A stretch of DNA of 6,137 nucleotides, taken from NCBI GenBank assembly GCA_030667765.1, contig DAOUVF010000198.1, forward strand, positions 1 through 6,137, in the 5' to 3' direction. The stretch's first letter is position 1, and every line of letters starts with the position of its first letter. A program made the position numbers and the translations under genes. Shown here piece after piece: positions 1-6,137 of this stretch. The notes under the pieces were generated by a model. That model ran no database searches, was not told where the DNA came from, and saw nothing but the letters and a program-made list of their open reading frames with translations. The DNA is from Bacteroides sp. (lineage in GTDB: Bacteria > Bacteroidota > Bacteroidia > Bacteroidales > SM23-62).

Positions 1-181
1 ATGCACCGGAGTATCTTTCGTTTTTCAGACTCAGGGTAAGCACCAGTTGATCTTCCCATCGTTCAACACTGATTACATCAAGGGTCGGATGGCTGGTAAG
101 GGAATAACTGGGATGCTCATAGACCTGGGCAGAAAGCTGCAATGCGATCAATAAAGTAAACAGGGTTGTAAGAAATCTCAT
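1..181 (-). CDS. Secreted protein of unknown function, N-terminal 60 codons only (cut by window edge)
   Basis: The ATG at 181-179 overlaps the TGA stop of the upstream kinase gene (180-178) in an ATGA arrangement, and the frame stays open to the window edge for 60 codons. The start of the protein looks like a Sec signal peptide: Arg2, a hydrophobic core over about residues 3-16 (FLTTLFTLLIALQL), and a likely signal-peptidase I site near LSA-QVY (residues 16-21). There is no lipobox cysteine. The mature part begins with the motif HPTLDV (31-36), followed by an alternating hydrophobic stretch (LVLTLSLKN, 46-54) that suggests a beta-strand domain. I do not recognise the family. The HPTL-plus-beta-strand start vaguely resembles N-terminal domains of some Bacteroidota exported proteins, which is recollection only. 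The 4-bp overlap implies translational coupling with the kinase reading frame. The protein is probably periplasmic or exported; its function is unknown. Confidence 0.7.
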   Translation of the reverse strand, partial: MRFLTTLFTLLIALQLSAQVYEHPSYSLTSHPTLDVISVERWEDQLVLTLSLKNERYSGA

Positions 182-858
182 ATTATTTTGAAAAGCTGTT
201 CGAACTTTCCGTTGGCGGGAACGACATTGTAGTTTTTATTTACGATCAGGTCAGCCATGGATCTAAGGGATCTAACGTTGAGATGTTCCCTCTCAAGCAC
301 CTTGGATCTCCATTCATTCATAGGTTCCTTACCACGTATGATCTGGGTCATTTTTGTTTCATAGAAAGTCAGATCTATAAATACGCGCAGATCGACATGG
401 TCAGTCTTTATGGCATACAATCCATCAATAACAAGAAGGTCAATTTTCTTAAAATCGGTAATAAGTTTATCGATCTGTTCCGGAATAATATCGATGCAGG
501 GCATCATGGCTTCCCTGTCTTCCTTAAATTCCCGGAGGTTTTGGTGAATAAGGTTCCAGTCATATTCATCCAGTCCAATGCTTTCGGCACCCTGACTCTT
601 TCTCCATTCTGTCCTGAGCAGGGGAGGCACCTTATAATAATTATCTGCATGAAGTATCTTGACCCTGATCTTCTCCGGTTTCAGGAGCTTGGCAAGGGAA
701 TGGGAGAGTTCCGATTTCCCGGATCCTGACTCACCGGAAATTGCGATGATCTATTTGTACCCCTTTTCTTTGGAAGCACAATCTTTCATCAAAACTTCCT
801 TGATCTTTACAGCAGCTAGCTTGTGAGTTTCCTGGATCAGTAATATATCACCCAGCAT
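178..858 (-). pseudogene. Uridine kinase / phosphoribulokinase-family P-loop kinase, interrupted by one in-frame TAG
   Basis: Reading from the ATG at 858-856, the frame gives 35 codons starting MLGDILLI and ending KGYK, then TAG at 753-751 (codon 36), then an open frame to the TGA at 180-178 (226 codons without the final stop). The P-loop begins right after the stop: GESGSGKS at codons 42-49. Further family features follow: HADNYY at 70-75 (Asp72 in the position of the acidic residue of uridine kinases), a Walker-B-like LLVIDGLYA with Asp145, and an Arg/Lys-rich lid-like segment around IIRGKE. The family phosphorylates a nucleoside or sugar phosphate using ATP; the true substrate here is unknown. 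No other stop or frameshift is present, and the ATGA junction with the next gene is intact. The damage is therefore either very recent, a sequencing error, or tolerated by readthrough. A shorter product could start at GTG 630-628, but it would lack the P-loop. The gene lies 21 bp after the GH65 gene and is probably in its operon. Confidence 0.75.
751..753 (-). other. In-frame amber codon (TAG) just upstream of the kinase P-loop
   Basis: Codon 36 of the kinase frame reads TAG between AAA (Lys35) and ATC (Ile37). It sits immediately before the first beta-strand (IIAIS) that leads into the Walker A loop. A single base change from CAG (Gln) or AAG (Lys) would restore an uninterrupted frame. There is no in-frame ATG between the stop and the P-loop. 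Reinitiation that kept the loop would need a rare ATC or ATT start. Confidence 0.9.
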
Positions 859-879
859 AACACTCTTTTTACGTTAAAA

Positions 880-3800
880 TTAAATCTCTACTTCAAATCT
901 CTCTCCGGATACAAGTCCGTATTTCTTGCCTGCAATCTCAATTTCAACCGATTGATCTTCAGAAGAATTCATTTCAATTGAAACCCTGCCAGGAAGTATT
1001 TCAAAAATGTAATAATTTTTTCGAAATGCAAAATTGAATTCCAGTTTTTTCCATCCTTCCGGCAGAATCGGATTCAGCGCTAAATTCTCTCCCCTTAAAT
1101 GAATGCCGGCGATGGATTGAATAACAAACTGAACCGTTGATCCCATTACCCCGGCATGTATTCCCTCTGCGGTAGTACCTCCCTGAATATCAACATAATC
1201 ACTGGACAACGCCTCCATGTATAATTTCCAGGCAGGTTCACCACGTCTAAGTTCATTTGCAAGGTAGGCATGCACAATCCTGCTCAGAGTGGAGCCATGG
1301 GATGTTCTGCGGAAATAATAGTCAAAGTTTTCTCCCAGCATATTGGTATCCGGTGAATATCCCATACCTTCCAGGATCTCCCTGATCTCTGAATCATCCA
1401 GGTTAAACCATGCCATCAACGTATCGGCCTGTTTGGCGACTTTATAATCGTCAGGGGACATCCCTTCGGACTTCAGTATGCGGTCCATCCTGTTAATGTC
1501 ACCATATTTCTCCCTGTAAGCATCCCAGTCCAGTTCCTTTAGGCTGAAATACCCCTGAAACTGTTCGAGTATTCCTTCATTGTTTATATGGATAGTCAGT
1601 TTGTCCTTTATGTTTTCCCACTCAGCAATTTCTTCATCCCCAAGGTTTATCTTGGTTTTGAGTCCCCTAATTTGCTTTTCCGGGATGCTTCGCAGAAAAC
1701 CTGTAGCTTTCCCAAGCATCCATGCCACCATAAGGTGGGTATAGGCATTGTTTTTCAGTCCCCCTTCATCCGTTCCGGGTAAGTGCTCATGGAACTCATC
1801 CGGTCCCATGACCTTAGAGATGGAATATTTCCCTGTCTCATCATCCTTTTCACATTTGCCGGCCCAGAACCTGCAGATCTCGAAAAGCATCTCCCCTCCT
1901 TCCCTGGTAAGGAATTCCTCATCCATATTGATCCAGTAATAATACCAGACATTATAAGCAATAGCCAGGGATACATGCCTCTGCAGGGAGCTGTAATCGG
2001 ATCCCCATTCCCCCGAGACAGGATTCAGGTGTACAACCTGGGTCTCCTCGCGGCCGTCACTGCCACTCTGCCATGGATACATAGCTCCTGTAAAACCATT
2101 TTCTTTTGCATATTTCCTGGCCTCTCCTATCCTCCGGTAACGATACATCAAGACAGATTTAACAACATCCGGAAAGTGTAGGCTAAAGAAGTTCAGAATG
2201 TAAAGCTCATCCCAGAAAACATGTCCCCTGTAAGCCTCCCCGTGCAATCCCCTTGCGGGGATCCCTGCATCCAGTTTAACATTATGGGGTGAAGCAGTCA
2301 CGAGCAGATGGTAAATATGCATACGGAGCATCTTTTGTGCGAACCTGTCCCCAGTAACCCGGATATCCGCCTCCTTCCATATTTCCTCCCATTTGCCTGT
2401 ACTCATGAAGTAGATCTTTTCAAAGCCATCGATCTGGCCAAGACGTTCCCGGGCGGTTTGAAGGCTGAGTCCCGGACCGGTCTCCCTGGAAGTATAGATA
2501 GTAACGGATTTTTCGAGGGTGAGGGACTGCCCTTCTTTGACCTGCAATTCTATATCCGATTCTACCTTACCATCTGAAGTGACATGCAGGAAGTCATTCT
2601 CTTGTTCAGACTGGTCGAGAAATACTCTGAGCCTAACTGCAAGGGCGATCTCAATGTCGGACTGGCTTGTCCTTACCAGCAGATACTGGGATTGCTTGTC
2701 CCCTCCCTGTTCCATAGGATCGAGATGTTGCTGGTTCAGCTGCCGGTATCTCGCTACTCCGTCATTTATCAGATTGCCGTCGAGTATGGAACGGATGCTG
2801 ATCTTACCGGAATAGTTTTGTGGTTCAATGGTATACCTGAGAGCTGCGATATGCATATCGTCCATACTTGCTATTCTGGAGGACTCAATACGGGTTCTGT
2901 TTCCCCGGGAATCCTCAACAAGCATCTCTTTTGACAGAAGTCCGTCCCTAAAGGACATCCTCCGGTCGATGCTAAGTATCCTGAGCTTATTGGGATCCAT
3001 CCAGTTTCCGTCATCAATACGGAAAGTAACCGGGAGCCAATTTGGACAGTTGACGAAATCTTCGTTCTCGATATCCCGGTCACCCACCTTTGATGTGCGG
3101 CGGTTAAACATGCCGGCCATATAAGTGCCAGGATAATTGTTTTCACCGGCAGCGCATTCTTCCATGGCGCCACGTGTACCGAAATAACCGTTCCCCACTG
3201 CCAGCAGCGTTTCCCTGGATTTTTCCTTCCCCGGGTCATAGTCATGGTAGACAATTGACCAACAATCCCGGTCGAGTCCCGTTTCAAACCAACGGTCAAT
3301 CCCGGCTATTCCACCAAGTTCGGTCATATCTTCAATAACGATGTCCGCACCGTTGATCAGTAATTCCCTGGTGTTTTCTTCGCGGGCAATGCCAAGGGTG
3401 AGTCCAAAGTTCCCCGCACGGCCCGCCTGAACACCACTGACTGCATCTTCCACGATCACGGACGTATCATAATCCACGCCCAGGTTATCGCAGGCTGTAG
3501 TAAAAATATCAGGTTCCGGCTTCCCCTGTAGTCCCAATTCAGCCGAGACAATCCCGTCAACCCGGGTTTCAAAGAGATGCAGGAGTCCCGCGGCCTCAAG
3601 CACCGGCCTGCAATTCTTGCTTGATGAAGCCACACCGATCCGGATTCCTTCCTTCCTGAGTTCATGGATCAGGTCTACCGTTGAATCGTAAATTTTAACC
3701 CCATCTCTGTCCAGTATCTCATTGAACACCAAATTCTTCCGGTTTCCCAATCCACAAGCTGTCTCCGCCTCGGGAAGATCTGAAGGGTCGCCAAATGGAA

Positions 3801-4038
3801 TAGTGATATTTCTTGATTCCAGGAAAGAGGCCACCCCCTTATATCTCGGTTTGCCATCCACATAAGGCAGGTAATCATCGTTGTGGGTAAACTCACGAAA
3901 AGGTTCACCATGCTTTTCTTCACGTGATCTGAGAAAAGCATTAAACATCTCCTTCCAGGCAGTTGAATGGACCAGTGCAGTCTGGGTGATCACACCGTCA
4001 AGATCAAATATTACAGCAGTAAAAAGATGCTTGTCCAT
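880..4038 (-). CDS. Beta-phosphoglucomutase-GH65 phosphorylase fusion (trehalose/alpha-glucoside phosphorylase)
   Basis: This 1052-residue cytoplasmic enzyme (no signal peptide) has two parts. Residues about 1-245 are a HAD-superfamily beta-phosphoglucomutase-like domain. It has FDLDGV with Asp12 (nucleophile) and Asp14, His24, the phosphate-binding loop ASSSKN (137-142), Lys173 in GKPEPD, and the Mg-binding acidic pair Glu197-Asp198. Residues about 255-1052 form a full-length GH65 domain. It has the VGNGYFGTRG N-terminal motif (281-290), HVFWDE (606-611), MGPDEFHE (744-751) with Glu748 as the predicted catalytic acid, KQAD (869-872), HGSTLSR (914-920) in the phosphate site, and GGTTAEGIH (953-961). 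The retained phosphate-site motifs support a phosphorylase rather than a hydrolase. The expected chemistry is inverting phosphorolysis of an alpha-glucosyl disaccharide to beta-glucose 1-phosphate, converted in the same polypeptide to glucose 6-phosphate. The divergent trehalose-6-phosphate synthase/phosphatase gene favours trehalose or trehalose 6-phosphate as substrate. Kojibiose, maltose or nigerose cannot be excluded. I recall a related HAD-plus-GH65 layout in mycobacterial OtsB1 (Rv2006). The ATG start has no Shine-Dalgarno but an A/T-rich leader, and the HAD motif begins right after it as expected. Confidence 0.9.
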   Translation of the reverse strand: MDKHLFTAVIFDLDGVITQTALVHSTAWKEMFNAFLRSREEKHGEPFREFTHNDDYLPYVDGKPRYKGVASFLESRNITIPFGDPSDLPEAETACGLGNRKNLVFNEILDRDGVKIYDSTVDLIHELRKEGIRIGVASSSKNCRPVLEAAGLLHLFETRVDGIVSAELGLQGKPEPDIFTTACDNLGVDYDTSVIVEDAVSGVQAGRAGNFGLTLGIAREENTRELLINGADIVIEDMTELGGIAGIDRWFETGLDRDCWSIVYHDYDPGKEKSRETLLAVGNGYFGTRGAMEECAAGENNYPGTYMAGMFNRRTSKVGDRDIENEDFVNCPNWLPVTFRIDDGNWMDPNKLRILSIDRRMSFRDGLLSKEMLVEDSRGNRTRIESSRIASMDDMHIAALRYTIEPQNYSGKISIRSILDGNLINDGVARYRQLNQQHLDPMEQGGDKQSQYLLVRTSQSDIEIALAVRLRVFLDQSEQENDFLHVTSDGKVESDIELQVKEGQSLTLEKSVTIYTSRETGPGLSLQTARERLGQIDGFEKIYFMSTGKWEEIWKEADIRVTGDRFAQKMLRMHIYHLLVTASPHNVKLDAGIPARGLHGEAYRGHVFWDELYILNFFSLHFPDVVKSVLMYRYRRIGEARKYAKENGFTGAMYPWQSGSDGREETQVVHLNPVSGEWGSDYSSLQRHVSLAIAYNVWYYYWINMDEEFLTREGGEMLFEICRFWAGKCEKDDETGKYSISKVMGPDEFHEHLPGTDEGGLKNNAYTHLMVAWMLGKATGFLRSIPEKQIRGLKTKINLGDEEIAEWENIKDKLTIHINNEGILEQFQGYFSLKELDWDAYREKYGDINRMDRILKSEGMSPDDYKVAKQADTLMAWFNLDDSEIREILEGMGYSPDTNMLGENFDYYFRRTSHGSTLSRIVHAYLANELRRGEPAWKLYMEALSSDYVDIQGGTTAEGIHAGVMGSTVQFVIQSIAGIHLRGENLALNPILPEGWKKLEFNFAFRKNYYIFEILPGRVSIEMNSSEDQSVEIEIAGKKYGLVSGERFEVEI

Positions 4039-4121
4039 GTTTTTAAAATTTTGATTATAGGTGGAAAGAGACTATATTGACAATACCTCAAAATAAAAAA
4101 ATAATCAATACGGAAGGATAC
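4039..4121. promoter_or_regulatory. Divergent promoter region between the GH65 fusion and the TPS/TPP gene
   Basis: These 83 A/T-rich bases must hold the start signals for the TPS/TPP gene and probably for the leftward operon. Near the centre is the interrupted palindrome TATTG-A-CAATA (4075-4085), which could be an operator. Several promoter-like matches exist, none decisive. Rightward: TTGACA (4077-4082), 17 bp, AATAAT (4100-4105); or the Bacteroidota-style TTTG (4050-4053), 19 bp, TATATTGA (4073-4080), which matches TAnnTTTG imperfectly. Leftward: TTGTCA (complement of 4078-4083), 18 bp, TATAAT (complement of 4054-4059). The two E. coli-style pairs would share their -35 over the palindrome and leave leaders of only about 10 bases. 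If the host is a Bacteroidota those consensus matches may mean little in such A/T-rich DNA. Confidence 0.4.
4112..4118 (+). promoter_or_regulatory. Purine-rich ribosome-binding-like site of the TPS/TPP gene
   Basis: GGAAGGA lies three bases before the ATG at 4122, which is closer than the usual Shine-Dalgarno spacing. It supports this start over the in-frame ATG at 4161 (codon 14), as does the match of residues 1-13 (MSKLVIISYELPI) to the usual beginning of OtsA-family proteins. The GH65 gene has no comparable motif. Confidence 0.45.
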
Positions 4122-6137
4122 ATGAGCAAACTGGTTATCATTTCTTATGAACTTCCCATTATGCTGGAATACGACAGGAACAACACTTACCTGACGACTC
4201 AAAAATCACATGCCCGCACCAGTGGACTCGAATCGTTTTATGAAGCACAGAAGACAATATGGGTAGGAAGGCCGGAATTAAACCGGGAAGAATTATCACC
4301 CTCAGACAGAGAGAAATTCACCGAAGCCTACAGTGAAAATAATTGTTATCCTGTTTTCCTTGACAAGAAAGAACATGAGCATTTTCTCAATGGGTTCAGC
4401 AACCGTACCATCTGGCCTCTTTTCCATTATTTCACTCAGAATGCAATCTACAGGGAAGAACTTTGGGAGACATATGAAAAGGTCAATAAGGCTTATCTGG
4501 AAAAGGTACTGCCTTTGCTGAAAGTGGGTGACCGGGTATGGATTCATGACTATCACCTGATGTTGCTTCCGGAAATGATCCGTAAAAAATTCCCTTTGGT
4601 ATCCATAGGTTTCTTTATGCATATCCCCTTCCCCTCGTATGAGATCTTCAGGCTGCTGCCATGGAGAAATGAGATTCTTGAGGGACTCCTGGGCTCAGAT
4701 CTGGTCGGTTTTCATACCTATGATTACGAAAGGCATTTTTTAAGCTGTGTAACGCGGTTGCTTGGATTCGATTCTGTTTTCAACCGTATCCACCTCGAAG
4801 AAAGGATCGTAAAAGTTGATTTCTTCCCTCTGGGCATTGACTATAAAAAGTTTTCCGAAGGTGGTAAGTGCATCTGTCTGGAAGAGCATGCCAGTGGACT
4901 CACCAGGGAGCTTCTGAACCAGACATTCACCGGTGGTGATAAAAAGATCATCCTGTCCATCGACCGCCTCGACTACACCAAGGGGATTACTGTCCGCCTG
5001 AAAGCATTTGAATTATTTCTTCAATCCTACCCGGAATTTCATGAACGGGTCAGCCTGCTTTTCTTTGTCATGCCTTCCAGAGAATCAATGGAACAGTACA
5101 AAACCCTCAAACGGGATCTTGATGAGCTTGTGGGCCGCATTAATTCGACCTTCGGTTCACTGAACTGGATGCCGGTGCTATACTTTTACCGGCAGCTTGA
5201 CTTCCATGAGAGAATGGAGCTCTACTGCCAGTCCGACATTGCACTGATCACACCGATCCGGGACGGGATGAACCTTATCGCCAAGGAATACCTGGCCACC
5301 CGGGAAGATCGTACAGGTGTACTTATCATCTCGGAAATGGCAGGAGCTTCAAAAGAACTTGCCGAAGCCCTGATTGTTAATCCCAATAACCACCTTGAAA
5401 TCAGTGAGTCTATCCATTGCGCCCTGGAGATGCCTGCAGAGGCCCAGATCAGGAGTAACCGTGTGTTGTGCGAGCGTCTGAAAAATTATAACGTGGAACG
5501 CTGGGCCAATGATTTCTTCCAAAGCCTGAAGCAGGTTAGAGAGATACAGAAGACCAAACTTGCCCGTAAATTCACCGGCAAGTTAATGCAGAATATAGCC
5601 AGCAGCTACCAGGATGCTGATCGCAGGATTCTATTCCTTGATTATGACGGGACACTGATGGGATTTGATAAGGATCCGCAAAAAGTAAATCCAGATGATT
5701 CGCTCTACAGAATTCTGAGAACACTCTCCGGGAACAAGAAAAATAAGCTTGTTATTATTTCGGGACGGGACAAAGAGACCCTGGGCAAATGGTTCCCACC
5801 CGAAGAATGGTCCATCGACATTGTCGCCGAACACGGTGTCTGGTCCCGGGAGCCGGATTCTGAATTCAGCATGATCGAACAGATTGACAAAGACTGGATG
5901 GAGATCATCCGTCCCATTCTGGAATTCTATGTTGACCGTACACCCCGGTCTTTTATTGAAACAAAGAACTACTCCCTGGTCTGGCATTACCGGGACACTG
6001 ACCCGGACCTTGGAGACCAGCGTTCATGGGAGCTTAAGGATGAGCTCAAAGCCCTGGTTGCCAACCTTAACCTGGAGATCATGGACGGGGACAAAGTCAT
6101 TGAGATCAAGAACTCAGGAATCAACAAGGGACGTGCC
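4122..6137 (+). CDS. otsAB: Bifunctional trehalose-6-phosphate synthase/phosphatase (OtsA-OtsB fusion), C-terminus beyond window
   Basis: The frame from ATG 4122 is open for 672 codons to the window end with no stop. Full-length fusions of this type are about 730-740 residues, so roughly 60-70 are missing. Residues 1 to about 475 are a GT20 (OtsA) domain. It has FSNRTIWPLFHY (92-103), IHDYHL (141-146, Asp143), HIPFPS (167-172), SIDRLDYTKG (279-288, Arg282 and Lys287), MPSR (317-320) and RDGMNLIAKEY (380-390, Asp381 and Glu389). These retain the UDP-glucose site. Residues about 500-672 are a HAD phosphatase (OtsB) domain: LDYDGT (506-511) with Asp507 and Asp509, ISGRD (546-550), AEHG (569-572) and GINKG (666-670). 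Together they would make trehalose 6-phosphate from UDP-glucose and glucose 6-phosphate and dephosphorylate it to trehalose in the cytoplasm. The N-terminal glycine loop is abnormal: the usual SNR is SYE (8-10), the usual Gly-Gly is His30-Ala31, and the Trp after WxG is Arg50. The synthase step is therefore uncertain, while the phosphatase step looks intact. It is divergent from the GH65 fusion gene. Confidence 0.9.
   Translation, partial: MSKLVIISYELPIMLEYDRNNTYLTTQKSHARTSGLESFYEAQKTIWVGRPELNREELSPSDREKFTEAYSENNCYPVFLDKKEHEHFLNGFSNRTIWPLFHYFTQNAIYREELWETYEKVNKAYLEKVLPLLKVGDRVWIHDYHLMLLPEMIRKKFPLVSIGFFMHIPFPSYEIFRLLPWRNEILEGLLGSDLVGFHTYDYERHFLSCVTRLLGFDSVFNRIHLEERIVKVDFFPLGIDYKKFSEGGKCICLEEHASGLTRELLNQTFTGGDKKIILSIDRLDYTKGITVRLKAFELFLQSYPEFHERVSLLFFVMPSRESMEQYKTLKRDLDELVGRINSTFGSLNWMPVLYFYRQLDFHERMELYCQSDIALITPIRDGMNLIAKEYLATREDRTGVLIISEMAGASKELAEALIVNPNNHLEISESIHCALEMPAEAQIRSNRVLCERLKNYNVERWANDFFQSLKQVREIQKTKLARKFTGKLMQNIASSYQDADRRILFLDYDGTLMGFDKDPQKVNPDDSLYRILRTLSGNKKNKLVIISGRDKETLGKWFPPEEWSIDIVAEHGVWSREPDSEFSMIEQIDKDWMEIIRPILEFYVDRTPRSFIETKNYSLVWHYRDTDPDLGDQRSWELKDELKALVANLNLEIMDGDKVIEIKNSGINKGRA

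Noticed and set aside
178..630. Independent short gene starting at GTG 630
   Set aside because: It is the downstream part of the interrupted kinase; starting there would remove the P-loop and the HADNYY motif that lie just upstream in the same frame.
283..729. 148-codon open frame on the plus strand
   Set aside because: It lies wholly antisense to the kinase gene, whose minus-strand frame carries clear P-loop kinase motifs. Its own product shows no recognisable features.
859..879. Possible terminator or promoter between GH65 and kinase genes
   Set aside because: The gap is only 21 bp, has no stem-loop, and is best explained as an intra-operon junction.
1588..3124. Several plus-strand open frames of 63-132 codons
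   Set aside because: They are antisense shadows of the GH65 domain, overlap each other, and show no domain motifs.
2871..3941. Other minus-strand frames (2871-3299, 3456-3665, 3675-3941)
   Set aside because: They are out-of-frame readings inside the continuous mutase-GH65 coding sequence.
4011..4202. 63-codon minus-strand frame spanning the intergenic region
   Set aside because: It overlaps the 5' ends of both strongly supported genes and has no recognisable content; the open frame reflects A/T-rich sequence.
4302..4622. 106-codon minus-strand frame and other short frames inside 4122-6137 (including 5631-5987 minus)
   Set aside because: They oppose or overlap the TPS/TPP gene, which is fully open with conserved OtsA and OtsB motifs.

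Overview
The window (6137 bp) is gene-dense and reads as a trehalose / alpha-glucoside-phosphate locus. It most likely comes from an environmental member of the Bacteroidota. This placement is an inference. It rests on the bifunctional trehalose-6-phosphate synthase/phosphatase fusion, the beta-phosphoglucomutase-GH65 phosphorylase fusion, a uridine-kinase-like P-loop gene of a type I associate with such loci in Bacteroidota, and A/T-rich leaders with little Shine-Dalgarno signal. No rRNA, tRNA, mobile element or CRISPR array was seen.

Layout. Three genes run leftward on the minus strand. The first is a 1052-residue fusion of an N-terminal HAD/beta-phosphoglucomutase domain to a full GH65 phosphorylase (4038 to 880). 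After 21 bp comes a uridine/phosphoribulokinase-family gene (858 to 178), complete except for an in-frame amber codon just before its P-loop. Overlapping that gene's stop by 4 bp (ATGA) is the start of a secreted protein that runs off the left edge (181 to 1). Divergently, after an 83-bp intergenic region, a plus-strand gene (4122 to beyond 6137) encodes an OtsA-OtsB fusion. It is cut by the window end inside the phosphatase domain, and because it has no stop inside the window it is easily missed by simple ORF calling.

How the genes fit together. The GH65 domain is predicted to cleave trehalose (or a related alpha-glucoside, possibly trehalose 6-phosphate) with inorganic phosphate, releasing beta-glucose 1-phosphate. 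The fused mutase domain would turn this into glucose 6-phosphate. The divergent gene would make trehalose from UDP-glucose and glucose 6-phosphate via trehalose 6-phosphate. Breakdown and synthesis arms therefore face each other across one short control region.

Two points deserve attention. First, the synthase domain lacks several residues of the normal N-terminal glucose-6-phosphate/glycine loop, although its nucleotide-sugar site and phosphatase motifs look intact. It may be a Tps2-like protein with a non-catalytic or re-specialised synthase domain. Second, the kinase carries a single stop codon in an otherwise undamaged frame.
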